A DNA stretch of 64,000 nt from Clostridium niameyense (lineage in GTDB: Bacteria; Bacillota; Clostridia; Clostridiales; Clostridiaceae). This document shows, piece after piece, positions 41,231 through 49,911 of the stretch. The DNA lies in assembly GCF_001243045.1 (NCBI RefSeq), contig NZ_LN849007.1:958989-1022988 (forward strand), read 5' to 3'. Under the pieces are notes generated by a model that ran no database searches, had not been told where the DNA came from, and was given only the letters and a program-made list of their open reading frames with translations. The translations under genes and the position numbers were made by a program. Position 1 is the stretch's first letter. Every line of letters starts with the position of its first letter.

Positions 41231-42188
41231 AAGTTATGTGCTATCTTTACTATAGTTGTAATTCTTTCATCCTGTGCTTCAAAAACTACAAATAATATTA
41301 AATCTAAGGAAGGTAATGGTAGGAAAGTCACTAGTAAACAATTAGTACAATTAAAAAGGGTCAATTATCTATAAAAATTCCAGCTACTAAAGAAATCATA
41401 AATACATTATGTTCTGATGGATTTGAAGGTAGATTGATTGGTTCAAAAGGAAATGAGAAGGCTGGAGAATATATTAGCAAGATATTTAAGGATATAGGAT
41501 TAACTCCTTTGTTTGGAAACAGTTATTATGAAAAATATTCTCAAAATATTATAAAAACTTATGGAAGTTGTGAAGATAGTAAAAAGTCAACAGTTAATAA
41601 TGTTATAGGTGTTATAAGGGGAAAAGACAGTAAAAAAGTAGTGATAATATCAGCATATTTTGACCATATAAGATATCAAGATAGCAAAATTATTAGAGGA
41701 GCATTAGATAACGCTTCTGGTGTATCTTCATTAATAAAAATGGCAAATACTTTAAAAGGAAAATCATAGTTATATGTGCTTTTAATGGAGAAGAAGAATC
41801 AGCAGGAAGTCGTGCATTTGTTAATGAAATTAAATCTAAATTACTATATGAGAAGTTATATAATATTAATATAGACGCTATAGGTTCTAAAGAAGGAGGA
41901 AAGTCTGCTTTAAAGAATAAAAGTAAGGTGTCGACAAGTTGTGAAGTTAATCTAAAAAAGAATAATATTTATTTTACAGATACTATTGTAAAGGCCGGAA
42001 GTGATCATATAAGTTTTGAATATAAAAATATACCTAATGTCTTATTTGTATAGGAAAACATAGAAAATTTAATTCATAAACCTACAGATATCCCTTAAAC
42101 TTTGGATTATAAACAAATAGATAGGATTGCAAATGCTATAAGTGATTTTGTAGAAACAAACAATGGGATAATGCTTGAAGCAAAGTAG
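41231..42188 (+). pseudogene. Degraded M28-family lipoprotein aminopeptidase
   Basis: Joined across frames the product begins with a lipoprotein signal (CAIFTIVVILSSCASK) and contains M28 blocks GFEGRLIGSKGNEKAGEYI, VVIISAYFDHIR, GALDNASGVSSL and ICAFNGEEESAGSRAF, ending in QIDRIANAISDFVE. Lesions: no start (TGA just upstream), an A lost near 41356, the first zinc His changed to Tyr (CAT to TAT), a second one-base loss near 41756, a TAG within the LFV/ENIENLIHK stretch and a TAA within the TDIP/TLDYK stretch. Clearly dead. Confidence 0.85.
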
Positions 42189-42467
42189 CAGCTAGTTAGA
42201 AAATCATATATCATAGAAACTTATATTAGTTAGAAATGAAACTAAATAGCAATCATAAATAAAGAAGAGTATTATATCTTAAAGGTAGTTGCAAAAAATA
42301 TTAAGAATTAATAGAAATTATAAATTAGAAAATATATGAACCAAAGTAAGGTTATAAGAATATAATTAACATTAAGTAAAAAATTCATAAAGGGTTGAAA
42401 AAAATATCAACCCCTTATGCTAAGAACTACGAATATGAGTAGAATGTTGTGTTGGAATTAATAGGTT
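42189..42467. other. Short gap with a terminator-like hairpin
   Basis: GGGTTGA/ATCAACCC near 42392-42417 forms a stem around an A-rich loop. Otherwise no gene is visible. Confidence 0.4.
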
Positions 42468-42713
42468 TTAATGTTTATGCAAATAATAATAAGTAAATAG
42501 AATCATGGCTGATAAGAGTAAAAAATATACATCATTAGATTTAATCCTAGTATAATTAGTAGGAATATTTTTGGAAAATACTAATTTAGTTATTACGGTA
42601 CTTATCAGACTAACTATAATAGAACTAATGCATTTATTTATATTAGTTCTAATTTTTTTTATTATTATTTTGCTAGTATTTTTAATATAGTTTCCTCTTT
42701 TAGTCTTTTTCAT
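42468..42713 (-). CDS. Hypothetical small membrane protein
   Basis: 81 residues: a basic N terminus (MKKTKRGNYIKNTSKIIIKKIRT), one hydrophobic helix (ISSIIVSLISTVITKLVF) and a second near the C terminus (VYFLLLSAMILFTYYYLH). AAAGGAGGTCAC four bases upstream selects the ATG at 42713 over an upstream in-frame ATG at 42743. No family recognised. Confidence 0.6.
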   Translation of the reverse strand: MKKTKRGNYIKNTSKIIIKKIRTNINKCISSIIVSLISTVITKLVFSKNIPTNYTRIKSNDVYFLLLSAMILFTYYYLHKH

Positions 42714-43034
42714 AAAAGTGACCTCCTTTAAATAGTTAGGCATATTTATGAAGTTAAAGAAACTATCATTGTTAAAACCTCCTTTCTTGTTATTTCCAAC
42801 ACAAGTTTATTATAACATTTATTGGAAAAAAATTAAAATAAATGTTATAAACTAATCATTTAGCTATAAAGTAAAAATAGTGTATTATAAGGTTAAGAGA
42901 GGTTTTTTGATTATGTTGAAATGATGAAATATTATAGTTATAAAAGGTTTAAAAAGGTTTAAGACAAAGCTAAAAAATATATAAGAATGATTAAAAACAC
43001 TTTTATAGTTAATACTAATTATGGAGGTGTTGGT

Positions 43035-43211
43035 ATGTCCGAATTAGAGGATTTATTAAAAGATATAGATACATTAAGAATGCAATTAGAAAATTTAATA
43101 AGTGAAAAACAGGGGAACTTAGTTGATACTGAAGTGGTAGCAGCTAGTAAAATATTAAATGCAGCATTAAATCAGTATAATAAATTTATTGATGAAAAGT
43201 TAAAAAAATAA
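43035..43211 (+). CDS. Spo0E-family aspartyl-phosphate phosphatase-like protein
   Basis: 58 residues forming a helical hairpin: MSELEDLLKDIDTLRMQLENLIS, then VAASKILNAALNQYNKFI. Spo0E proteins dephosphorylate Spo0A-P and carry an SQELD-like motif in helix 2; here the equivalent is ASKILN, so the usual Asp is Asn and phosphatase activity is uncertain. GGAGGTG at 43023-43029 sets the ATG at 43035. It is followed by an AAAAGTACT hairpin terminator. Confidence 0.65.
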   Translation: MSELEDLLKDIDTLRMQLENLISEKQGNLVDTEVVAASKILNAALNQYNKFIDEKLKK

Positions 43212-43297
43212 TTAAGCTTTTGGGAAAATCTAATTTATTTTAGAAATGGACATCTTAAAAATAAGAAAAATATAAAAGTGATTCTAGGTATAATAAT

Positions 43298-43328
43298 AAA
43301 AGTACTCACTAATAAAAGTACTTTTATT
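43298..43328 (+). terminator. Terminator of the Spo0E-like gene
   Basis: AAAAGTACT/AGTACTTTT 9-bp stem followed by TATTGTATTT. Confidence 0.75.
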
Positions 43329-43645
43329 GTATTTAGCAAATTTTATTTTAGATATAAGATATAGGTTTAAAAGATTATAATTGTTAATTTTATAAATATT
43401 TTAATAAAGACTTAGTTGGAAAAATATTTTATGTGGGGGAAAATACCATATTATCTGTAAGGCGTACAGAAGATATATATACAGAAACTTTAATAGTTTA
43501 TATTGAGCGTTTTTAGGTTTTTAATAAAATTGGGAAATTTACAGTGAAATCTTTGAAAATCAATAGATGCAGAGATATAATAAACTAAAAAAATGACTAG
43601 TTTACTTTGGTTGAACCTTAACATAAGATGTATTAAAATCTCTTT

Positions 43646-43771
43646 ATGACATTAGAAATATTTGGGGATAATATTTGGATATTGTACATAATATTTTTAT
43701 TAGAACTTGAATGTTTAATATTAGCTTTTGTATTTATTACTATAGAATATATTTTTAAAAAAAATTTTTGA
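43646..43771 (+). CDS. Possible 41-residue single-pass membrane peptide
   Basis: MTLEIFGDNIWILYIIFLLELECLILAFVFITIEYIFKKNF in outline: a short N terminus, one long hydrophobic stretch and a basic tail, closed by a hairpin terminator. No convincing ribosome site is seen, so it may be chance or relic. Confidence 0.3.
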   Translation: MTLEIFGDNIWILYIIFLLELECLILAFVFITIEYIFKKNF

Positions 43772-43792
43772 GAAAATGAAGAAATTACATAA

Positions 43793-43838
43793 ATACCGTA
43801 TTATTCAAAAATGAATTTACGGTATTTTATATTAATAC
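43793..43838 (+). terminator. Terminator-like hairpin
   Basis: AATACCGTA/TACGGTATT 9-bp stem, 18-nt loop, T-rich tail. Confidence 0.6.
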
Positions 43839-43985
43839 AAATATTATGTGTAATAAATTATGTTATCTAAAAATTAAACAATAACACCTATTCATATAGT
43901 GCTGAAAAATATAAACGTAAAATCTTAAAAAGAAATGTTATTTTATTACCCTTATATAAAATTTATTATAAGATTATATAAATAA

Positions 43986-44034
43986 AAAAGGTTGATTTTT
44001 CCAATATATGACTTTAAAAAATCAACCTTTTATA
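43986..44034 (-). terminator. Terminator of the FUSC-type gene
   Basis: AAAAAGGTTGATTTTT pairs with AAAAAATCAACCTTTT across a 16-nt loop; it can work in both directions. Confidence 0.75.
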
Positions 44035-44038
44035 ATAA

Positions 44039-45928
44039 TTATATTATTTTATATTCATTGATATCCGTTAAAATGTCTATAGTAAGACTTAAAACTAGTT
44101 TATCTCTTATATTATGAAATTCTTTAATGTGAATTTTTATCACTTCTATAGTAGAGGAAATATTTTTATTTTCATATTGAACTAATTGTTGAATATCTTT
44201 TAGTAAATAATCTATGTCTATTTTATTTTTAGTAATATATAAATATAATTCATATATATTGCTAGCTAAAACTCTATCTTTTGTAATAAAATATTCATTT
44301 TTATTAGGTTTTAAAAGTTGATTATTTAATCTTAATTTGTCTTCTATTAATGATGTTATTAGTAATAAATTTTTTATGCTATGGTCGTTTTCTATAGATT
44401 TTGATAAATTATAAATTTCCTGAAGCATTTGTTTAATAGTATTTTTATACATGCTTTTAAGATTTTTATTAGAATCTTTAATTTTATAAGGTAATACAAA
44501 TTTATTTATAACAGATGCGATAAGGGCACCTAATATAACAAAGAGTATTCTATTTATAGTGATTACTTTAGTATTTCCAAGTAATGCAGCAGCTCCAATA
44601 GCGGATATTGTAACATATATCATATTATGTTTGTATTCTGAGGTATAACTACCTAGATATCCAGACATTAGTAAGATCATAGTTCTAGTAGTTGTATTTT
44701 TAAATACAGTAAATAATATTGTTACAATTATTGCTCCTATAATTGTTGCTATAATTCTGTCTTTAGTTTTTTTCTTGGATATTTCATATAGTGGATTTAT
44801 TAAAGAAAAGACTGTGTAAATAATCCATCTACCTTCTGAAAGGTGAAAAAAATCCATTATAAAGGCACCAATAGTTATTCCTAAAGCTACACGAAAAGCA
44901 TAGGAAAATCTAAAAGAATTCTTTTTAAAATCACTAATAGTAAAGCTTGTATCCTTAAATTTTTCTGGAATATTCTCTAATCTTTTCACAATATTATATT
45001 CATTTTTTTGTAAAGATTTAAGTTCTTCAAAGCTTTCCTGTAAAAATTTAATTGTATTAAGTATTTGCAATTCTATTAAATCTTCTATATTTTTTTGTTC
45101 ATATTTGTAGAGAAATTCATTAATTAAGTTATTTAATGTATTTATATCCTCTGTTTTTTCTAAATATCCTTTTATATGAGTTATAAAAACATACATATCA
45201 TCTAATATGTAATTTTTGTCTTTATAAAAATTAACTTTGTCTAATAAAAGAGAAAGTTTTTCTAAACCTATAGATAAGTTAAGTTTAATTCTTCCTTCTT
45301 CCGTTAAATAAAAATTTTCTTCTCTTTTTTCATATATAAGCTTTTGAAAATTTATTAAATTACATCTAATGTTATTATCTGAGATTGAAGTGTTTTCTCT
45401 AGTTTTTATTAAGTTTATTTTATTTAATAAGTTACTGGTTATTTCAATAAGAATTTTAGTTCCTTTAGTATATAATTTGTTTTTATTAAATATAAGTTGA
45501 AGCAACATTATAAATATAGCTCCACATAATAAAGAAGTTAATCTCATAGGCAATTTATCAATGGTTATTGGAGTAGCTAATATAAATAAATATTGTAATG
45601 AAAATGGCAAATAAATTGGCTTTTTTAAATTATAGCATAGTAAATAATTTATTATAAATAAGACTAAAAAATTTAATGGTACTGCTAAGTACATGTTTAA
45701 ATTTGATAAATATGCAGTTATACCTATAAATAGATTTAAAATTATAAAAAAAACAGTATTTTTAATAGGCGATAATGTTAAATCTCTTTCTAAAAGCATC
45801 AACATAGCTGTTACAGTAGTTACACCTATAAGTGTGTTTTCAGCACCAAAAGTTGCTTTAAATGCAATTATAAAAGATACTATAAGTATAAATAATATTG
45901 TTTTAGAAATTATAAGTTTTTTATTCAA
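44039..45928 (-). CDS. FUSC-family membrane protein
   Basis: 629 residues in two repeats of membrane helices plus cytoplasmic helical domain: helices within about 5-150, a soluble region (about 150-330), a second membrane block starting FRVALGITIGAFIMDFFHLSEGRWIIYTV (about 345), and a helical tail. The second block matches the fusaric acid resistance/aromatic-acid exporter type. The start is a TTG preceded by GGTAGGGGT. Substrate unknown; monocistronic. Confidence 0.75.
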   Translation of the reverse strand: MNKKLIISKTILFILIVSFIIAFKATFGAENTLIGVTTVTAMLMLLERDLTLSPIKNTVFFIILNLFIGITAYLSNLNMYLAVPLNFLVLFIINYLLCYNLKKPIYLPFSLQYLFILATPITIDKLPMRLTSLLCGAIFIMLLQLIFNKNKLYTKGTKILIEITSNLLNKINLIKTRENTSISDNNIRCNLINFQKLIYEKREENFYLTEEGRIKLNLSIGLEKLSLLLDKVNFYKDKNYILDDMYVFITHIKGYLEKTEDINTLNNLINEFLYKYEQKNIEDLIELQILNTIKFLQESFEELKSLQKNEYNIVKRLENIPEKFKDTSFTISDFKKNSFRFSYAFRVALGITIGAFIMDFFHLSEGRWIIYTVFSLINPLYEISKKKTKDRIIATIIGAIIVTILFTVFKNTTTRTMILLMSGYLGSYTSEYKHNMIYVTISAIGAAALLGNTKVITINRILFVILGALIASVINKFVLPYKIKDSNKNLKSMYKNTIKQMLQEIYNLSKSIENDHSIKNLLLITSLIEDKLRLNNQLLKPNKNEYFITKDRVLASNIYELYLYITKNKIDIDYLLKDIQQLVQYENKNISSTIEVIKIHIKEFHNIRDKLVLSLTIDILTDINEYKII

Positions 45929-46413
45929 TGTGGTACCCCTACCTTCTTTATATAAAAGTTACAATAAACAATTTTACTATAATTAAAAATTACGTCAATA
46001 ATTATAATGAAATTTTAGAGTATTTCTTAGGATATTATTAAAAATCTGTGATATTATAAAATAGAATATAAATATTAATGAATACAGTAAAAGAACAGGA
46101 TTAATCCTGTTCTTTCTTGAGAGGATATATTATTGTGGATTTTATAGATGAGTGGAAGTACAAGTAATTTAAAAGCCTGTTAAACAATAAGTATGCCTAT
46201 ATATGTTAAAGGGTATAAAAAATACAAATTTATTAAATATTTCATATAAAACCACGCATAAATACATCTAATTTTTAATTATTTTAAATTTTAAGAATTT
46301 TTAATTAATTTAGGTATTAATTTTATTAAATAAATTACGAAAAATATAATATCAAACAAATAAAAAATAGTAAACATAATTTAAGGTTTTATTCAATCAT
46401 AGGAGGAATTATT
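45929..46413. other. 485-bp intergenic stretch
   Basis: It holds the FUSC gene's upstream region, a 26-bp palindrome/terminator (46090-46115), an 11-codon fragment (MDFIDEWKYK) near 46135, and the promoter region of the next gene. No larger gene is visible. Confidence 0.5.
46090..46115. terminator. Terminator-like palindrome
   Basis: AAAGAACAGGAT and its complement ATCCTGTTCTTT separated by TA. It has only a short T run and could be bidirectional. Confidence 0.5.
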
Positions 46414-47100
46414 ATGAAAGTAAATTTTGAATACGAAGAAAAAGAATACGTACCAATTAATACAATATCTGTTATAGGAAGCTTTAATAATTATGATGCA
46501 GAGAAGGGAAAAATGATAAAACAGGATAATAAGTGGACAACTTCTTTAGATTTGCCAACAGGAGAGCACAAATATAAATTTCTTATTAATGGTAGTTTAA
46601 AGCTTAATGATCCAACAGCCAATATATATTTACCTGATGATAAAGAAGAACTTTGGTCTATCATTATTATTAATGAAAATAATGAGCGTATGTACAATAA
46701 TATTCAATATACTGTACATATAGATAAATATAGTATAGGTTCTATTATTAGTGAAGATGAAGTTGATATAGTTAAAAAAAGTTTTAATAGTTTAATTGAT
46801 AAAAAAGTGGTTACAAGATTTAAGTTTACAAATGTAACAGGACTACATGCTGTAACTACTGCTTGGTACACACCAAAAGGAGAGTTGTTCCAAACTACAG
46901 AAAATAATATATTTACACCAAAAGGAGAGGAAAAACCTGTAGTAACTTGGTTTTGGATGAATTTAGAAGACCATACTCGCAAACATCCTCAAGGTATGTG
47001 GACAATGAAATTATTTATAGATGGTGAATTCATTTTAGAAGATAAGTTTGAATTATTAGAAGGAACTTCATATTCAGCACAGGGTAAAATTAAATATTAA
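46414..47100 (+). CDS. AMPK/CBM48-type glycogen-binding-domain protein
   Basis: 228 residues. The N-terminal 85 residues fit the AMPK-beta/isoamylase early-set carbohydrate-binding fold: VIGSFNNYDAEKGKMIKQDNKWTTSLDLPTGEHKYKFLING, with the Trp/Lys pattern of glycogen-binding modules. The second half (GLHAVTTAWYTPKGELF, TWFWMNLEDHTRKHPQGMW) is beta-rich and unrecognised. No signal peptide. CATAGGAGGAATT precedes the ATG. A storage-polysaccharide or spore role is possible but not shown. Confidence 0.65.
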   Translation: MKVNFEYEEKEYVPINTISVIGSFNNYDAEKGKMIKQDNKWTTSLDLPTGEHKYKFLINGSLKLNDPTANIYLPDDKEELWSIIIINENNERMYNNIQYTVHIDKYSIGSIISEDEVDIVKKSFNSLIDKKVVTRFKFTNVTGLHAVTTAWYTPKGELFQTTENNIFTPKGEEKPVVTWFWMNLEDHTRKHPQGMWTMKLFIDGEFILEDKFELLEGTSYSAQGKIKY

Positions 47101-47143
47101 AATATAAATATTAAAAATTGATTTTACAAGGGAGGAAATAAAA

Positions 47144-48160
47144 ATGATTGAAAAAATAAATGGGGTAAGAATTACTGATAACATGAATGTTATTAATAAA
47201 AGTAAGGTTAATTCTAAAACAAATGCTACTGAGGGAAATTTAAAAGATATTGCTAAAGAGTATAAAGAAACACTTATTATTAATTCTAAGAAAGATGTGA
47301 AAGTTGAAAGTAAAAATACTGATACAACAAAAAGTTCAGTAAGTGGATTTAAATCAATATCAGATTCATTTTATAAGGGATTAAGTACTGTAAGAAATGT
47401 AATAAGAACAGCAGTGTCTATAGGGGAAAGTGTTAAGAATACAGTTTGTGCTGTTTCAAAAGCTGTTGTAAATGCTGCGAATTCAGTAACTAAAACTATT
47501 AAAAGGGTTTCTGAATCAGTAACTGATAAAATAACAAAAACAGCATCTGAAATAGCTAGTACTGTAAAACAAGTTACTACTACTGCATCGGAATTACAAG
47601 AAGCTGCAAACAATATTAAAAATGCCGCTAAAGACATAGTTGGAGTAGTAACAAAAACAGCTATATCAGTAAGCAAAGATGTTATGAAGATAGTGGGAAG
47701 TGTAACTTATACTGTAGCTGGAGTTAAGGCGGCTATAAATAATCCTTCAACAGGATTTATTGGAAAAGGTATGGAGGTTGCAGGAATTATTGGTACTGGA
47801 ATCACATCATTAAAAGAACCTGTAGTAAACATAGGAAATACAATTTCAACAGCCTATAAAGATATTAAAAAAGATTACAATGATATAGTCAACAATATAA
47901 ATGGTTCTATGTCTCAAATTAATTCAATAAAAAATACTATAGTAACCACAAGTAATGATGTAGTTTCAACAGTCAAAACTATAGCATCAGAAATAAAAGA
48001 ATCTAGTTTAAATGTAGTTGATACATTGAAAGATTCTACAGGTAAAATAAGATATGAAATTGATAAAGGTTCAAAAGAAATTAAAGAGGCATATGAAAAT
48101 TATAAAAATAATGCAGATTATTCAACTAGTATTGATGGAATGAATCCAGCATTAGCTTAA
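47144..48160 (+). CDS. Hypothetical helical-repeat protein
   Basis: 338 residues, mostly long amphipathic helices rich in Lys, Thr, Ser, Val and Ala (ESVKNTVCAVSKAVVNAANSV and similar), resembling apolipoprotein- or phasin-like helical proteins. No signal peptide. A central Gly-rich part (GFIGKGMEVAGIIGTGITSL, about 203-222) is hydrophobic. It ends NADYSTSIDGMNPALA, a tail repeated in a fragment after the next gene. No family recognised; a surface- or storage-granule role is speculative. Confidence 0.6.
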   Translation: MIEKINGVRITDNMNVINKSKVNSKTNATEGNLKDIAKEYKETLIINSKKDVKVESKNTDTTKSSVSGFKSISDSFYKGLSTVRNVIRTAVSIGESVKNTVCAVSKAVVNAANSVTKTIKRVSESVTDKITKTASEIASTVKQVTTTASELQEAANNIKNAAKDIVGVVTKTAISVSKDVMKIVGSVTYTVAGVKAAINNPSTGFIGKGMEVAGIIGTGITSLKEPVVNIGNTISTAYKDIKKDYNDIVNNINGSMSQINSIKNTIVTTSNDVVSTVKTIASEIKESSLNVVDTLKDSTGKIRYEIDKGSKEIKEAYENYKNNADYSTSIDGMNPALA

Positions 48161-48186
48161 GTTATAATATAAATTATTGATTTTAA

Positions 48187-48220
48187 GAGGTACTTCTGTA
48201 ATGGGAGTACCTTATTTTTT
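48187..48220 (+). terminator. Terminator of the helical-repeat gene
   Basis: GGTACT/AGTACC stem with an 11-nt loop and a run of six Ts after TTA. Confidence 0.7.
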
Positions 48221-48455
48221 ATGAATTATGATAAAATTTTTAAATAAAATAAATGAATTGTAGGTAGATTTTCAAGACAATTAGAATATTAAATTAAGAA
48301 AACACTTTCACATAATAAGTCACGTTTAAAATATAGAATAATGTATAAAAAGTAAAAAGACACAGGATAAAAAAAGAAGGAATTCAATTAATTGTAAAGA
48401 AGATATATATTAGTGGCAAAAATCTAAAATAAATAGGCAAATAGGAGGAAGCAAC

Positions 48456-49346
48456 ATGAAGAAAAAAACAACCATATTAAGTATATTTTTAGGTGTTATT
48501 ATGGCTTTATTACTAAATGTAGGGAATGTTAAAGCTGCAGCAACAGGACAAGATATAGTAAACTATGCTAAACAATTTCAAGGTAGGCCATATGCTTGGA
48601 GTGGTACGACTCCATCAGGATTTGATTGTTCAGGTTTTGTGGGATATGTTTATAGAAATTGTGCAGGTATAAATTTACCAAGAAATACGTATGGACAAAT
48701 TAATGTAGGTACTGCAGTATCACAAAGTAATTTACAACCAGGAGATTTAGTATTTCCAAGTAGAGACCATGTAGGAATATATGTGGGAAATGGACAAATG
48801 ATTCATGCATCGTCATCACGTGGTAAAGTAATAATAGGTAATGTGTATGCATTTCATGCAGGTAGAAGAATAAGTGGCATAACTCAATGCCCTTTTGTAG
48901 AACCATCACCTGGAAATGCAAAACCTATAAAAAGATGTTATATGCTTATAACAGGTTCACAAGTTGTTAGAAGCGCACCATGTGATTCAGCACCAGTAGT
49001 AAGAACATTAAAGCATGGAGATGTAATAGATGTATATAAAGTATATCAAAATAATGGAGAATGGTCTTTAATAGCTAGAGGTGTTAAACAACAGTGGATT
49101 AAATCAACTTATTTAGCTCCACGAGTTCCTGTAGTTGATAATGGAAATGCTCCACCAATAAAAACAAGATATCAGGTTATTGTATCTTCTGTACAAGTTA
49201 GAAATTATCCCAATAGTTCATCACCAGTAGTGAGAACATTAAAAAAAGGTGATATTATAGATATATACGCAGAGCATGGAGATTGGTATTTAATAGCTAG
49301 AGGAGTCAATCAGCAATGGGTTCCTAAAAATACTTTATCAAAGTAA
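48456..49346 (+). CDS. Secreted NlpC/P60 endopeptidase with two SH3 domains
   Basis: Peptidoglycan hydrolase of 296 residues. A signal peptide (MKKKTTILSIFLGVIMALLL...VKA) precedes the NlpC/P60 domain with the catalytic Cys in GFDCSGFVGYVYR (about 53), the first His in RDHVGIYVG and an IHASSS stretch. Two bacterial SH3 repeats follow (VRSAPCDSAPVVRTLKHGDVI; VRNYPNSSSPVVRTLKKGDII), each with an IARG...QQW core. AGGAGG precedes the ATG. It probably cuts stem peptides during growth, sporulation or germination. Confidence 0.88.
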   Translation: MKKKTTILSIFLGVIMALLLNVGNVKAAATGQDIVNYAKQFQGRPYAWSGTTPSGFDCSGFVGYVYRNCAGINLPRNTYGQINVGTAVSQSNLQPGDLVFPSRDHVGIYVGNGQMIHASSSRGKVIIGNVYAFHAGRRISGITQCPFVEPSPGNAKPIKRCYMLITGSQVVRSAPCDSAPVVRTLKHGDVIDVYKVYQNNGEWSLIARGVKQQWIKSTYLAPRVPVVDNGNAPPIKTRYQVIVSSVQVRNYPNSSSPVVRTLKKGDIIDIYAEHGDWYLIARGVNQQWVPKNTLSK

Positions 49347-49474
49347 TAATTAAAAAGATTACAATGATATAGTTAACAATATTAACGCTTCTAAAGAAAT
49401 TAGAGAAGCATATAAAAATAATGCAGATTATTCAACTAGTATTGATGGAATGAATATAGTATTAGCCTAAGTTA
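49347..49474 (+). pseudogene. Duplicated 3' fragment of the helical-repeat gene
   Basis: Immediately after the NlpC/P60 stop, an in-frame stretch reads KDYNDIVNNIN, ASKEIREAYKNNADYSTSIDGMN and IVLA. It matches two separate parts of the 47144-48160 product (about residues 244-254 and the C terminus), including the following AAGTTATAAT. The intervening 65 or so codons are missing and there is no start. It is a relic of a second gene copy. Confidence 0.8.
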
Positions 49475-49479
49475 TAATA

Positions 49480-49518
49480 AATAAGAGCAGTGATAGACAA
49501 TCACTGCTCTTATTTATT
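49480..49518. terminator. Bidirectional terminator
   Basis: AAGAGCAGTGAT/ATCACTGCTCTT perfect 12-bp stem, 5-nt loop, with A- and T-rich flanks. Confidence 0.9.
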
Positions 49519-49652
49519 ATTAGGAATTTTCAATATGTATGAAAAAGAAGTTATATATAAAGGTATAGACAAAATTATATTTTATATACATAATAAGTAA
49601 ACTTTATATTTTAATAAAAAATTATAATTTCTAATAAAAAATAAAATAGCTA

Positions 49653-49683
49653 TTGACCCTCCTGTAAGAGGAGGGTTTAATAT
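49653..49683 (+). promoter_or_regulatory. MerR-type promoter/operator
   Basis: TTGACC (49653-49658) and TAATAT (49678-49683) are 19 bp apart, the overlong spacer typical of MerR-controlled promoters. The spacer region carries the perfect dyad ACCCTCC-N7-GGAGGGT (49656-49676). It drives the truncated MerR gene just downstream, consistent with autoregulation. Confidence 0.8.
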
Positions 49684-49723
49684 TAAATTGTAAAGAAAAT
49701 ATGGGCCCATAGGAGAGATTAAT

Positions 49724-49852
49724 ATGTTTAGAATAGGAGAATTCGCTAAGCTTAATAAAATATCTATAAAGACTTTAAGATATTATGATGAATTAAAGCT
49801 TTTGGTACCCATAAAAGTGGATACTAAGACAGAATCCAGATATGTCTATTGA
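49724..49852 (+). pseudogene. 5' end of a MerR-family regulator, interrupted by the prophage
   Basis: 42 codons: MFRIGEFAKLNKISIKTLRYYDELKLL... is the complete winged-helix start of a BltR/TipA-type MerR regulator. The frame stops at ESRYVY where family members continue with YRYYS and the coiled coil plus effector domain. AGGAGAG precedes the ATG. The prophage integrase begins 60 bp later, so the rest of the gene should lie at the other prophage end, beyond the window. Confidence 0.8.
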
Positions 49853-49881
49853 AATGTTTATATAAGTGGATTTAAGAAAAA

Positions 49882-49903
49882 TCGTCAAAAATTTCGTCAA
49901 AAA
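49882..49903. repeat. Direct repeat near attL, candidate integrase arm sites
   Basis: TCGTCAAAAA occurs at 49882-49891 and 49894-49903, 12 bp apart, between the MerR fragment and the 3' end of int. Confidence 0.5.
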
Positions 49904-49911
49904 AATATTTT

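Larger units (their letters stand above)
43329..44038. other. 710-bp gene-poor stretch
   Basis: One frame near 43415-43517 reads KDLVGKIFYVGENTILSVRRTEDIYTETL without a start and looks like a relic. A possible 41-residue membrane peptide and two terminator hairpins are listed separately. Confidence 0.45.

Noticed and set aside
47371-47676. 101-codon hydrophobic antisense frame over the helical-repeat gene
   Set aside because: Complement of a Lys/Thr/Ala-rich repeat gives artificial hydrophobic sequence; no start signals.
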